DNA from: UBA6663 sp044226485
Lineage (GTDB): Bacteria > Chloroflexota > Anaerolineae > Anaerolineales > UBA6663
Length of the DNA stretch: 64,000 nt
Direction of reading: 5' to 3'
Assembly (NCBI GenBank): GCA_044226485.1
Contig: JBGAGY010000015.1
Location: forward strand, 62,001-126,000
The notes under the pieces were generated by a model that made no database searches, had not been told where the DNA came from, and saw only the letters and a list, made by a program, of their open reading frames with translations. The number at the start of each line of letters is the position of its first letter. The stretch's first letter is position 1. Of this stretch, positions 17,633 to 26,265 are shown piece by piece. Both the position numbers and the translations under genes were made by a program.

Positions 17633-19726
17633 TCAGGCTGGCGTGATCGTCACGTCAGTGACGGCCAACTCGCCGTCTTCGACGAACAGCCCGATCATGC
17701 CCTCGGCGGGCACGCCCGCCAACAATGCGGCATGGTCGAACCAGATGCGATCGTTGAGCGCAGCCGAAATGGCGTCGCCCGACACGCGCACGGCAAGCCG
17801 GCAGCGCTGTCCGACCGGGGCCTCGAACTCGGCCTCGTCAAGGACGCGACGAGCGCCGTCGAGCCAGTGCACGAGGCGGACCGCGTCGGCCTCGATCTCG
17901 AAGGCGACATAGCGGCGCAGGCCCGTAGCGCGCACGATCAGACCACCGCAACTGCCTGTCAGCGTGAGGTCGGCCGTGACGATCAACGACTCCCAGCCCG
18001 GACCACCCTGGAGGATCAGGCCGCGCCCCTGCGGCTGTTGGAGGCTGAGCGGGACTTCGGGAGTGCTCGCGAGCGTCCCGACCGCGTTGATCCACGCGCG
18101 GCGCCAGAGCCCCTCGGGGTCACCCTGGCGCACGAGGCTCGTGCGCGGCGCGCCTTCCCACCAGACGCGATCGACGAGCAAGCTCGCGGCCACGGCAGAC
18201 TTGGCGCGCAAGCCGACCTCGGCCACAGGCCGGCCGCCAAGGTCCGGCAGAGCCCAGCTCAACCGCGATCCGGCTCCCGGAAGGACGATCATTTCGGGCC
18301 CAACCATTTCTTGCAGCGACTCGCCCTCGTCGTACACGCGGATGAGTGGGCGCGCCAGCACATAGGCTGCGTTCGTTTCCGGCGCGTCGACATCGAGCTT
18401 CAGAACCTGGCCGGCATGGATAGCCGGGGAGGCCTGGAGCAGGTAACCGATGTTCAATGCGTCGCGCGGCATGAAGACTGGCGTCGTCACGGCAACCGAC
18501 TCGTCGGCCGGCAGGTCGAGGGCCAGCGCGCGAGCGCCGGCGCGGGCCGCGTTCGTCGTGTTGCTCAGGCCGATGGCCGGCTGCGTCGAAAAGCCCTGGA
18601 CGCTACCCGGGAGTTCGAAGTGGAACGGCGCGCCCCCCTTGACGCTCAAGGGTGATTGGCCGCGCAGACGCCGGGCGTGATCGACGATCTCGAGCGAGAG
18701 GCGCGCGGCGTCGGTGATCGAACGGCGGCCGTCGGCGCTCGACACGAAAGCGCGATCGGCCACGGGCCCGCGCCAGCGCGCCGCTATCGAGTCGGGGCCG
18801 CCGATGAGACCGAGCAGACAGCCGACGTTGCCGACGTTGCAGTCGGTGTCCCAACCGGCCGTGGCCGTGATGCTCAGGCCCTTGTCGAAGTCCCCGCCCG
18901 AGTAGAGCAGGCCCATGAGGACGACGCCGTGGTTCGGCAGGATGTGCACGCCCGGATATCGATCCGGGCCGTAGGTTGCCTCGAGCCGCTCGCGGGTCTC
19001 GTGCCAATCATCGTAGCGAGCGTGCCAGCCGCGGACGTCGTCGGCGAGACGCCGGATGGCGCTGTCGGCCGGGATGTGCGCCAGACCGATCTCGATCAGG
19101 CGCTGGATGTCGCGCTCGGCGAACCCGGCGGCGAGCATGACGGCCAGGAGCATCGAGGCATGCACGGCGGCGCCGTCGTGGCTGACCTGAGCGGCGGCCT
19201 GCGCGAGGCGAGCCGCCAGCGCGGGATCGCCCGGCGCGACGAGGCCCCAGCCGTCGATGAAGATCTCGGCCCCGATCTGCTCGGCCGTCACGGCGCCGTT
19301 GCGCGCGATGCTGCCGCTCTCGGGCGGGCGGATCCCGGCGCGCAGATTCTCGTAAGCCGTGTGCTCGGTCGACACGCCCACCCCGCCCCACCAGAACGTC
19401 GAACGCTCGGGGACGACGTCGTTGAGCCAGCGATCCGCCACGAGCCCCGACACGCGCTGAACGAGCGCGTCGCCATCGAGATCGACGGGCAGGGGTCCCA
19501 GATCCTCGAGCGCGCGCAGGAAGATCCAGGTGCCCGAGATGTCGTCGTCGGTGACGACCAGCGGCAGATCGCGGCGCGCGTGGACATACTCGCGAACATC
19601 GCCAAGTTGTTCGACGATCGTCTGATGAGTCCAGCACTCGAAGGGCCGGCCGAGATAGACGCCGATGATCTTGCCGAGGACGGCGCCATACACGCGTTCG
19701 AGGTAATCGGTGGGAAGCGGGATCAT
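17633..19726 (-). CDS. ADP-ribosylglycohydrolase-family protein with C-terminal beta-sandwich
   Basis: 697 aa. The N-terminal ~360 residues are a DraG-like hydrolase that would remove ADP-ribose from proteins or small molecules. Metal-binding motifs are visible: VTDDDISGTWIFLRALED near residue 58 and TAGWDTDCNVGNVGCLLGL near residue 290. The C-terminal ~330 residues lack catalytic motifs and read like a jelly-roll or concanavalin-like carbohydrate-binding domain (ending AALNDRIWFDHAALL...GLFVEDGELAVTDVTI). The start overlaps the upstream secreted-protein gene by 4 bp, with the Ser/Thr kinase before that. No signal peptide is seen. Confidence 0.85.
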   Translation of the reverse strand: MIPLPTDYLERVYGAVLGKIIGVYLGRPFECWTHQTIVEQLGDVREYVHARRDLPLVVTDDDISGTWIFLRALEDLGPLPVDLDGDALVQRVSGLVADRWLNDVVPERSTFWWGGVGVSTEHTAYENLRAGIRPPESGSIARNGAVTAEQIGAEIFIDGWGLVAPGDPALAARLAQAAAQVSHDGAAVHASMLLAVMLAAGFAERDIQRLIEIGLAHIPADSAIRRLADDVRGWHARYDDWHETRERLEATYGPDRYPGVHILPNHGVVLMGLLYSGGDFDKGLSITATAGWDTDCNVGNVGCLLGLIGGPDSIAARWRGPVADRAFVSSADGRRSITDAARLSLEIVDHARRLRGQSPLSVKGGAPFHFELPGSVQGFSTQPAIGLSNTTNAARAGARALALDLPADESVAVTTPVFMPRDALNIGYLLQASPAIHAGQVLKLDVDAPETNAAYVLARPLIRVYDEGESLQEMVGPEMIVLPGAGSRLSWALPDLGGRPVAEVGLRAKSAVAASLLVDRVWWEGAPRTSLVRQGDPEGLWRRAWINAVGTLASTPEVPLSLQQPQGRGLILQGGPGWESLIVTADLTLTGSCGGLIVRATGLRRYVAFEIEADAVRLVHWLDGARRVLDEAEFEAPVGQRCRLAVRVSGDAISAALNDRIWFDHAALLAGVPAEGMIGLFVEDGELAVTDVTITPA

Positions 19727-21600
19727 GGGAAGGTCACCTGAAGGGAATACGGTGCGGCCGACGTGTAGCCGCCCGCGGTGTAGACGCGCACGTAGTACAC
19801 GCCGGGCGTGACGCTGACGGCAAACGCGTACGGCGCGACGCCGTCGGATTGCACGAGCGTGGCCGTCGAGACGGGCTCGCGATACAGCTGAAGTTGCGTG
19901 CCCTGGCCCTGCGGATTGGTGATCGCGGCCGACAGCGTGCCGGCGGCCGTCACCGTCAGGCGATAGTAATCGCTGACGTCGTTGGCGAAGCCCGTGATCG
20001 TCACCCCCGAGGCAACGGGGCCGTTCGCTTCACCGCTCGAATTGTTCGGCTCGACCTCGATCGTGCTGAACGGCGGCCTGTCGCTTTTCTGGAGCGCGGG
20101 GACGAGGACACGCAGCGAGAGATCGGCCAGCTGACCAAAGACCTCCTGCTTCGTGGACGCCACACCGGGCAGCTCGTCGTTGCCGTACCAGACCGTCAGG
20201 GCGCGTCGCAACGACGGGGCCGCTGCGACGGCCGGCCGGAAGGCGCGATAACTCGTGCCGCCGACAGGCCCCATCTGACTGAGCTGAACGGGCGCGTCGC
20301 TGAAGCCCTGCTGGCCGATGGACACGGGCTGGCCAAAGATCTGCGCGCCGCCCGGGCACAGCGAACCGCCCATGGGGCTCCCGTCGCCCGACGACCAGGT
20401 CACCAGGCCGCGCCCCTCTCCGGGCACGAACGCCACAGCCGGTTGAGTGCCGACGCAGGCGGTCGACGCGGGCAGGGCCGAGAAGACCCGTGGAAGACGA
20501 TTGTCGAGGTCGGCCGGTAGCCAACGCAACTGGATCGTCCCGAGGCCGTTGCCGAAGGGCGTGGTGCCGACCCAGGTCAGGAGATAGCCGCCGCCCGGCA
20601 CATAGGCGACATCGGGATACATGGCGCGCGGCGGCATCGTGACGCGCTCGTCGCGCGAGACGATCAGAGGCGCGCCGACGACGGCGCTGCTGGAGGCCGT
20701 CACGCGTTGGGCGAAGACCGCGGCGTCCTGACGATCGAAGACGTACCAGTATCCGAGGCCGAGCCACGTCACAAGGAATTCGTCGGTGTCGGGGTTATAG
20801 GCCACCGACGGCGAGGTGTCCGCGGCGGTCGGCTGCCCGAGCCCAATCGGCCCAGTGAAATCGACCTGAGGGAAGACGACTCGCCCGTCGGAGGCGACGG
20901 CGATGCCCTGCACGCGCGAGATAGCGGTCATGGCGTTGGGCGTCGACGCCCAGACGAGCCAGTAGCGGTTCGACGCGGGGCTGTACGCCACGCGGACACG
21001 GTCTTCATCGAAGATGTTATTGCCGTTGTGGCTGGCCCAGTTGACCAGGGTCAGGTGAGCGGCGCCGAGCGGCTCGGACGTGGCAGCGTTGATGAAGCGT
21101 CCGAAGATCAGAAACGGCATCCCCGACTGATTACGGTGCCAGACCACGAAGTAGCGGCCATCGACGCCGTTGTAGACGACGTCGGGCATCTCGGAGAGGT
21201 AACCGTCGGTGCCGGGTTCGGGCACGCTGACAGCGATGACGGCGCCGACGCGTTGGCCGGTGAGCGCCGAGACCCGCTGCGCGAAGATCTCGGTGCGAGG
21301 CGACGGGTTGCGTTGGGTGACCGCCGACCAGACCACAAGATACTCCTGGGCCTGCGGGTTGTAGGCCACGCGCGGCTGCGCGGCGACGAACTCCGGATCC
21401 GAGTCCACGCCGGTGCTGCTGATGCGCACGTCGTCCGGCCCGAACTCGGGCCAGGCGGCGCGCGCCGGGGCGGCGGCCCAGGGCGATGCGATCAGGATCA
21501 GCGCGAGCACCGCCCTCACGACGAGGCGCGCCCGGCGCTTCAGCGACGCCGAGCGTTCAAGGGTGGAGGCCAGTCGAGAATCCGGTAGAGATATGATCAT
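19723..21600 (-). CDS. Secreted repeat protein with C-terminal PPC domain
   Basis: About 625 aa from the ATG at 21600, which gives a signal peptide (RRARLVVRAVLALILIASPWAAAPARAAW). The body has repeats of the type PRVAYNPQAQEYLVVWSAV, DVVYNGVDGRYFVVWHRN and PSVAYNPDTDEFLVTWLG, suggesting a beta-propeller. The C-terminus (VEPNNSSGEANG...GVYYVRVYTAGG) is a bacterial pre-peptidase C-terminal (PPC) domain. It is probably extracellular and may bind a partner or polymer; no enzyme motif is seen. It lies 16 bp downstream of the Ser/Thr kinase gene and overlaps the glycohydrolase gene. Confidence 0.8.
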   Translation of the reverse strand: MIISLPDSRLASTLERSASLKRRARLVVRAVLALILIASPWAAAPARAAWPEFGPDDVRISSTGVDSDPEFVAAQPRVAYNPQAQEYLVVWSAVTQRNPSPRTEIFAQRVSALTGQRVGAVIAVSVPEPGTDGYLSEMPDVVYNGVDGRYFVVWHRNQSGMPFLIFGRFINAATSEPLGAAHLTLVNWASHNGNNIFDEDRVRVAYSPASNRYWLVWASTPNAMTAISRVQGIAVASDGRVVFPQVDFTGPIGLGQPTAADTSPSVAYNPDTDEFLVTWLGLGYWYVFDRQDAAVFAQRVTASSSAVVGAPLIVSRDERVTMPPRAMYPDVAYVPGGGYLLTWVGTTPFGNGLGTIQLRWLPADLDNRLPRVFSALPASTACVGTQPAVAFVPGEGRGLVTWSSGDGSPMGGSLCPGGAQIFGQPVSIGQQGFSDAPVQLSQMGPVGGTSYRAFRPAVAAAPSLRRALTVWYGNDELPGVASTKQEVFGQLADLSLRVLVPALQKSDRPPFSTIEVEPNNSSGEANGPVASGVTITGFANDVSDYYRLTVTAAGTLSAAITNPQGQGTQLQLYREPVSTATLVQSDGVAPYAFAVSVTPGVYYVRVYTAGGYTSAAPYSLQVTFP

Positions 21601-21616
21601 GTGCCCATTTTGAAAG

Positions 21617-23011
21617 TTATGGCGGAGCCGGCGTGGGCGTCGGCACTTCGGGCTCCGGGGGAGCCGGGGTCGGCGACGCGGGATCACGGGTCGGCGGAGG
21701 CGCCGTGTTCGCGGGCGGTGGCGCGCTCGTGGGCGACGGCGGCGCCGCGGTGGCCGTGTTCGGCCGCCGGGTCGCGGGTCGGCGCGTCGAGGTGGCCGTG
21801 GTCGAAGGCAACGCCGTGTGCGTGTCGGTCGGCGCCGCCGTGAATGTGGAGGTCGGGGCCGGCGTCGCAGTGTTCGTCGGGGCCGGCGTGTCGCTCGGCC
21901 GCGGAGAGGCCGTCGCGACCACCGCCGTCTGCGACGCTCGAGCCTGAGCGGTGAGCGTCGCGGTGGCGGTCGGAGCCGCAGCCGTCGATGGGTTCAACGA
22001 CCAGAAGGCCGCCAGGCCCGCCAGGGTCAGGCCGCCCAGGCCCAACACGGCGACGACGGCCGGCCGTCTGGCCCGTGTCGACGCCAGCGTGGCGCGTTCC
22101 GCCGCCGGCCTTACGTCAGGTGCCGGGGCGGCGGGGCGTGTCGGCGCCGTCATCGACGGCCGGGTCGCGGCGGTCGGGTCCGGCAGTCCAGCCGCCGATG
22201 CGATGATCCGCGCGAACTCCAACGGGGAGGCAAACCGGTCGCCCGGCTCTTTGGCCATCGCGCGCGTCAGCGCGGCCCCGACCCCCGCCGACAGCCCCAG
22301 CGCCTCAAGTTCCTCGGCCGACAATTGAGGCGGCGGATCCTGCAGGTGGCGCAGCACGACCCGCATCGGCGTGTCGCCGACGTAGGGCTGGCGGCCGGTG
22401 AGGAGCTCAAAGGCCATGGCGCCGAGGGCGTAGACGTCGGAGCGCCCATCGATGGCCCGATCGCCGACGGCCTGCTCGGGGCTCATATAAGCGGGCGTGC
22501 CGATGATCGCGGTGCCTGTGAGGGATTGCGTCAGCGAACCGCCCAGGGCCTTGGCGATCCCGAAATCCGAGAGATAGGCGTCCCCGCGGGCGTCGAAGAG
22601 GATGTTCGACGGCTTGAGGTCGCGGTGGATGACGCCCTGCCTGTGAGCGGCGTCCAGGGCCTCGGCGACGCGCAGCAGGATCTCGGCGACGGCGCGCAGC
22701 GAGAGCCGGCCGGCCTGCAGGCGACGATCGAGCGCGCCGCCGGGCATGTAGCGCATGACCAGGAACGGCCGGCCGCCCTGCTCACCGACGTCGAAGATCG
22801 GCACGATGCAGGCGTGGTCGAGCGAGGCCGTCAGGCGCGCTTCCTGTCGCAGGCGGGCGACGACATGATCGTCGCCCGGGAGCCCGGCCGGTAGGACCTT
22901 CAGGGCGACGTCACGGCCCACCGCTGGATCGTGAGCCAGGTACACGACGCCCATGCCCCCCCGCCCGATCTCCCGGCGGACCTGATAGCGGCCATAGCGT
23001 TCACCGGGCAT
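21617..23011 (-). CDS. Membrane Ser/Thr protein kinase (PknB type)
   Basis: 464 aa. The kinase domain occupies about residues 8-270: GRGGMG (16-21), lysine 38 in VALKVL, HRDLKPSN (129-136), DFGIAK (149-154), GTPAYMSPEQ, and DVYALGAMAFELLTG. All catalytic residues are intact. A single membrane helix spans about 317-340, followed by about 120 residues of extracellular T/P/A-rich low complexity. There is no PASTA domain. TACAAT 6 nt before the ATG indicates a leaderless transcript. First gene of a unit with the PPC protein and the ADP-ribosylglycohydrolase. Confidence 0.95.
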   Translation of the reverse strand: MPGERYGRYQVRREIGRGGMGVVYLAHDPAVGRDVALKVLPAGLPGDDHVVARLRQEARLTASLDHACIVPIFDVGEQGGRPFLVMRYMPGGALDRRLQAGRLSLRAVAEILLRVAEALDAAHRQGVIHRDLKPSNILFDARGDAYLSDFGIAKALGGSLTQSLTGTAIIGTPAYMSPEQAVGDRAIDGRSDVYALGAMAFELLTGRQPYVGDTPMRVVLRHLQDPPPQLSAEELEALGLSAGVGAALTRAMAKEPGDRFASPLEFARIIASAAGLPDPTAATRPSMTAPTRPAAPAPDVRPAAERATLASTRARRPAVVAVLGLGGLTLAGLAAFWSLNPSTAAAPTATATLTAQARASQTAVVATASPRPSDTPAPTNTATPAPTSTFTAAPTDTHTALPSTTATSTRRPATRRPNTATAAPPSPTSAPPPANTAPPPTRDPASPTPAPPEPEVPTPTPAPP

Positions 23012-23017
23012 CGGCCC

Positions 23018-23023
23018 ATTGTA
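23018..23023 (-). promoter_or_regulatory. -10 box of the Ser/Thr kinase gene (leaderless)
   Basis: TACAAT on the minus strand ends 6 nt before the ATG at 23011, with no ribosome-binding site between. Confidence 0.5.
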
Positions 23024-23030
23024 ACGGCAG

Positions 23031-23102
23031 CGGCGAGACGAATGGCGAATGACGAGGCTCGAACGGCTGTTCGAGCCTCGTCATTCGCCATTCGTCTCGC
23101 CG
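23031..23102. repeat. Perfect 34-bp palindrome between divergent promoters
   Basis: Left arm 23031-23064 and right arm 23069-23102 are exact inverse copies with the 4-nt loop GGCT. The core ACGAATGGCGAATGACGAGG is related to the elements at 1125-1180 and 31043-31114. It lies between the leaderless promoters of the Ser/Thr kinase and CAP genes. Confidence 0.9.
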
Positions 23103-23113
23103 ACTCAGCATGC

Positions 23114-23119
23114 GATAAT
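23114..23119 (+). promoter_or_regulatory. Extended -10 box of the CAP gene (leaderless)
   Basis: TGC GATAAT (an extended -10) ends 5 nt before the ATG at 23125. Confidence 0.5.
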
Positions 23120-23124
23120 GCGCC

Positions 23125-23757
23125 ATGCCCCGTCGCCTTTCGCTCATCCTCGTCACCTTCGTGTTCGTCACGCCGCTCGCGATCGCGGCCGCGCAGGCCG
23201 ACGGCCCGCTCTTCCTGCCGATGGTGGCGCGTGAGCCGGATCCGACAGCCACGCCCACCCCGACCGTGGTGCCGACGCCCACCGGTTGTCAACCGGCGCC
23301 CGAGGAACAGGCGATCGCCGATCGGATGCTGAGCGACCCGCATCAGGCGCATCCTGTCCTGACCTGCAACCCCATCCTCGAACGCGTCGCCCGCGAGCGA
23401 GCGCTCGACATGGCGGTGCGCGGTTACGAGAGCCACGTCAACCCGGACGGCTTCGGGCCCAACTACCTGGTTCGGCAGGCGGGCTACCCGCTTTCGCCTT
23501 CCTATTCAACAAGGAATGACGCGAACAGCATCGAGGTCATGTATTACGGCTACGGCTTCAGCGCGACGCCGAACCCGGACAACCCCTGGAACTGGTGGAT
23601 GAACTCGAACATTCACCACACCATGTTGCTGGGCTGTGACCTATCGTTCGTGGTCGATCCCTTCTTTGTGGCGCAGAACGAGTACGGCGTCGGTCACGTA
23701 TATGTGCCCGGCAGCAACTACGGTCATTACTGGATCGTGCTGACGGCGCGGCAATGA
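23125..23757 (+). CDS. Secreted CAP/SCP-domain protein
   Basis: 210 aa. A signal peptide (about residues 1-25) is followed by a P/T-rich linker PTATPTPTVVPTPTG, then a CAP domain (about 55-210): PVLTCNPILERVARERALDMAVRGYESHVNPDGFGPNYLVRQAGY, with the CAP-type histidine in YESHVNPDG, and a C-terminal GVGHVYVPGSNYGHYWIVLTA. CAP proteins are extracellular and bind lipids, peptidoglycan or divalent metal; the role here is unknown. The linker style is typical of Chloroflexota exported proteins. It is transcribed alone, divergently from the Ser/Thr kinase operon. Confidence 0.88.
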   Translation: MPRRLSLILVTFVFVTPLAIAAAQADGPLFLPMVAREPDPTATPTPTVVPTPTGCQPAPEEQAIADRMLSDPHQAHPVLTCNPILERVARERALDMAVRGYESHVNPDGFGPNYLVRQAGYPLSPSYSTRNDANSIEVMYYGYGFSATPNPDNPWNWWMNSNIHHTMLLGCDLSFVVDPFFVAQNEYGVGHVYVPGSNYGHYWIVLTARQ

Positions 23758-23766
23758 CGCGAGGTT

Positions 23767-26181
23767 TCAAGGGCTCGGGAGGGGAGCCCGACACTCCAGG
23801 CGAGTGCCCTGGCCAGGGCTCGTCTGGATCTCGAGCGAGCCGTTGATCGTCGTCAGGCGCTCTTGCAAGCCCAGCAGGCCGAAGTGCCCGCCCGTCGCCA
23901 GCTTACCGAGGCGATCCGGCAGCGTGAAGCCGACGCCGTCATCGTGGGCCACCAGCAACAACTGACCGGCGCTCACTTCCAGCAAGACCGAAACCCGGGT
24001 GGCCTGAGCGTATTTCTGGACGTTGTTGAGCGCCTCCCGCAGGGCGCTGTAGATCGTCGACGCGATCGGCTCGGGCACGTCGATATCCTCATCGGGCAGA
24101 ATGGCCAGGTCGACCGACAACCCCGTCGCACGCGTGAAGGTGCGCGTCAGGCCGTGCACGGCGGCGCCCAAACCGACCTCGTCGAGCGCCGGGGGACGCA
24201 GATCCGCCGAAATCCTGCGCACGTGCGTGATCAAATCCGATATCTGTTCGCGCGCTTCGGCGGCCTGCGGCACGTCCCTCACGGTCGCGAGCGTGAAGTT
24301 GAGGCCCACCAGCGGTCGGATGATGTGGTCGTGCAGTTCGTGCGACACCCGACGGCGTTCATCGTCGCGCGTTGCCAGAGCCGCCCGCGATAGTTGCTCG
24401 AGTTCACGCGCATACTCGGCGTTTTCGAGCGCCGCTCCGATTTGATGCGACGCCAGGGCCAGAAGTTCGATCTCTTCGTCGGTGAAGGCGCTCGGCCGCG
24501 GCCCAAGCAGAAGCACGGCCTTCAGTCGATCATGCGCCCGTATCGGCCACCACAGGTCGAACGCCCCGCTTGCCAGCCAGGCCGCTTCGGGGCTCGCTGG
24601 ATCGGCCGCTCCCAACGTCGCCCGCAGATCGCGAGCACGCGCCGGCCGCTGCAGCGAGGCCAGATGGGCCACCAGAGGCGAGCCCGCGTGGAGCCCTCCG
24701 GCCAGAGCCGCGGCTGCACCGGCCGGATCGTGAAGCACCAGATGCATGACGGTCTCTTGCGGGGACCGGTAGAGCAGCCCGACGGGCGTCAGGTCTAGCG
24801 CCGACGAAAACTGGCGACAGACTGTGGTCGCCCAGACGGCCACATCCGGCGTCCCGGCCAGGGTCTCGTCGACGTTCAACAGCGTGGTGCGGAATTCAGC
24901 CCAGGGCCTTTCGAAGATCTGGTCGACGGCATCCTGGATGCGGTGGCGCACGGGTTCGAAGGCCACGGCGAGCGCCACGGTCAATGCGACCACGGCGACC
25001 AGAAACGTCGGCCCGGCCGGGATGATGCGACTCGCGAACAGGAGCACGATCAGGGTGATCAACACGCCGACCATCAGCAAGATGGCGATCACATAGCCGA
25101 TTGCGCGGCTGACAGTCCCATCGTAGCGGATCAGTTTGTAGCGCAGGATTGCGTAGGCGTACCCGATAGGCACAAGGGCCATGAACACAAAGGTCTGTGA
25201 TGGCGCGACAACGTCCATTATGGGATCCAACGGGTTCCAATCAAACATCGGAATGAGCGTCAACAAGAGCGCCGGCAGAAAGCCCGCCAGCGCCGTCAGC
25301 GCCGTGAGACGAGCCTGTACGGCCACATCGACCCGGGTCCTTTGGAAGAGCGCCAGGATGAGCAACACGACCACTACGATTAGGCAGGCGGTGTACCAAT
25401 TGCCAACCATATTGCCCAGCCACCACAGGTCAGCGTACGAGGACAGCAGGAACGCCAGCACTGAGATCACCGCAGCGATGCCGTACGCAAGCCCGAGGCC
25501 CACGCGAACCGGTGGCTTTGCCGTCCACGTGAACGGAAAGCGCGCGTGAAAGGCGACGGCGAGTGCACCCATCCAACTGCCTGAAACCATGGTCAAGCGC
25601 ATCGCAGGCTCGGATACGAGCAACGACATTTGCAGTGTGGTGACAAAAAACACAACAGACTGGCAAAAGCCGAAGTACAGCCTGGCCACCCGGGTGTTTT
25701 CGCCCTCACGCGTGCTGACGGCGATCACCACGAGGCTGCTCAGCCAGAACACCAGACTGACAGCCAGTGGCAGAAGCCGGTCGATGAGGACACGGGAGGA
25801 GAGAGGAGAAGTGAGGACGATCTGCACGGACCTTTCCACGCCCTGCGCGTCGCGCACCCCGAAGACGAGGCTGTCGCCCGCAGCCCGAAAACCCCACTGG
25901 CGCGTATAGGCTTCCAAGGGCGCTTCGTCTAATGTCAGGATCGCGTCGCCCTTCGCGACCTTCCCGGCCGCCGGCCCATCCGGATCCACCCACAAGACCA
26001 CGACCGGATCATTGCCACCCGATTCCATACCCAGATTGGGCGCGCGAATGGACAAATAGCCGGCCCATATCAGGCTCAACAACGACAAAATGGCCGTCAG
26101 AGTCGGAACGAGGACGCTAACCGGAATGGCCCGGGTCAGAGCCGGTAGGTCGGAGGGTGGACGATCAGGGCGCATGGACAC
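23767..26181 (-). CDS. ComP-like membrane sensor histidine kinase (copy A)
   Basis: About 804 aa. TM1 (about 20-45) is followed by an external PDZ-like loop (VVLWVDPDGPAAGKVAKGDAILTLDEAPLEAY), then a seven-to-eight-helix membrane block, a GAF-like segment (about 430-580), and the HisKA_3 dimerisation helix RDDERRRVSHELHDHIIRPLVGLNF with the phospho-acceptor histidine. The HATPase domain has EALNNVQKYAQAT, DDGVGF and GLLGLQERL. Start is GTG 26181 or ATG 26175, with TATACT 12 nt upstream of the GTG. It is a tandem paralogue of the next gene. No response regulator is adjacent. Confidence 0.92.
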   Translation of the reverse strand: MSMRPDRPPSDLPALTRAIPVSVLVPTLTAILSLLSLIWAGYLSIRAPNLGMESGGNDPVVVLWVDPDGPAAGKVAKGDAILTLDEAPLEAYTRQWGFRAAGDSLVFGVRDAQGVERSVQIVLTSPLSSRVLIDRLLPLAVSLVFWLSSLVVIAVSTREGENTRVARLYFGFCQSVVFFVTTLQMSLLVSEPAMRLTMVSGSWMGALAVAFHARFPFTWTAKPPVRVGLGLAYGIAAVISVLAFLLSSYADLWWLGNMVGNWYTACLIVVVVLLILALFQRTRVDVAVQARLTALTALAGFLPALLLTLIPMFDWNPLDPIMDVVAPSQTFVFMALVPIGYAYAILRYKLIRYDGTVSRAIGYVIAILLMVGVLITLIVLLFASRIIPAGPTFLVAVVALTVALAVAFEPVRHRIQDAVDQIFERPWAEFRTTLLNVDETLAGTPDVAVWATTVCRQFSSALDLTPVGLLYRSPQETVMHLVLHDPAGAAAALAGGLHAGSPLVAHLASLQRPARARDLRATLGAADPASPEAAWLASGAFDLWWPIRAHDRLKAVLLLGPRPSAFTDEEIELLALASHQIGAALENAEYARELEQLSRAALATRDDERRRVSHELHDHIIRPLVGLNFTLATVRDVPQAAEAREQISDLITHVRRISADLRPPALDEVGLGAAVHGLTRTFTRATGLSVDLAILPDEDIDVPEPIASTIYSALREALNNVQKYAQATRVSVLLEVSAGQLLLVAHDDGVGFTLPDRLGKLATGGHFGLLGLQERLTTINGSLEIQTSPGQGTRLECRAPLPSP

Positions 26182-26193
26182 AGCGGTGTTCGA

Positions 26194-26199
26194 AGTATA
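26194..26199 (-). promoter_or_regulatory. -10 box of sensor kinase A
   Basis: TATACT on the minus strand, 12 nt before the GTG at 26181. The surrounding sequence is nearly the same as upstream of kinase B, so the promoter was copied in the duplication. Confidence 0.5.
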
Positions 26200-26265
26200 C
26201 CGGGGTGGGAGCTACCATCATTTGGTCCTTGTTGTAGGGACTCGGCTTGCCTTCGAGGTGATCGA

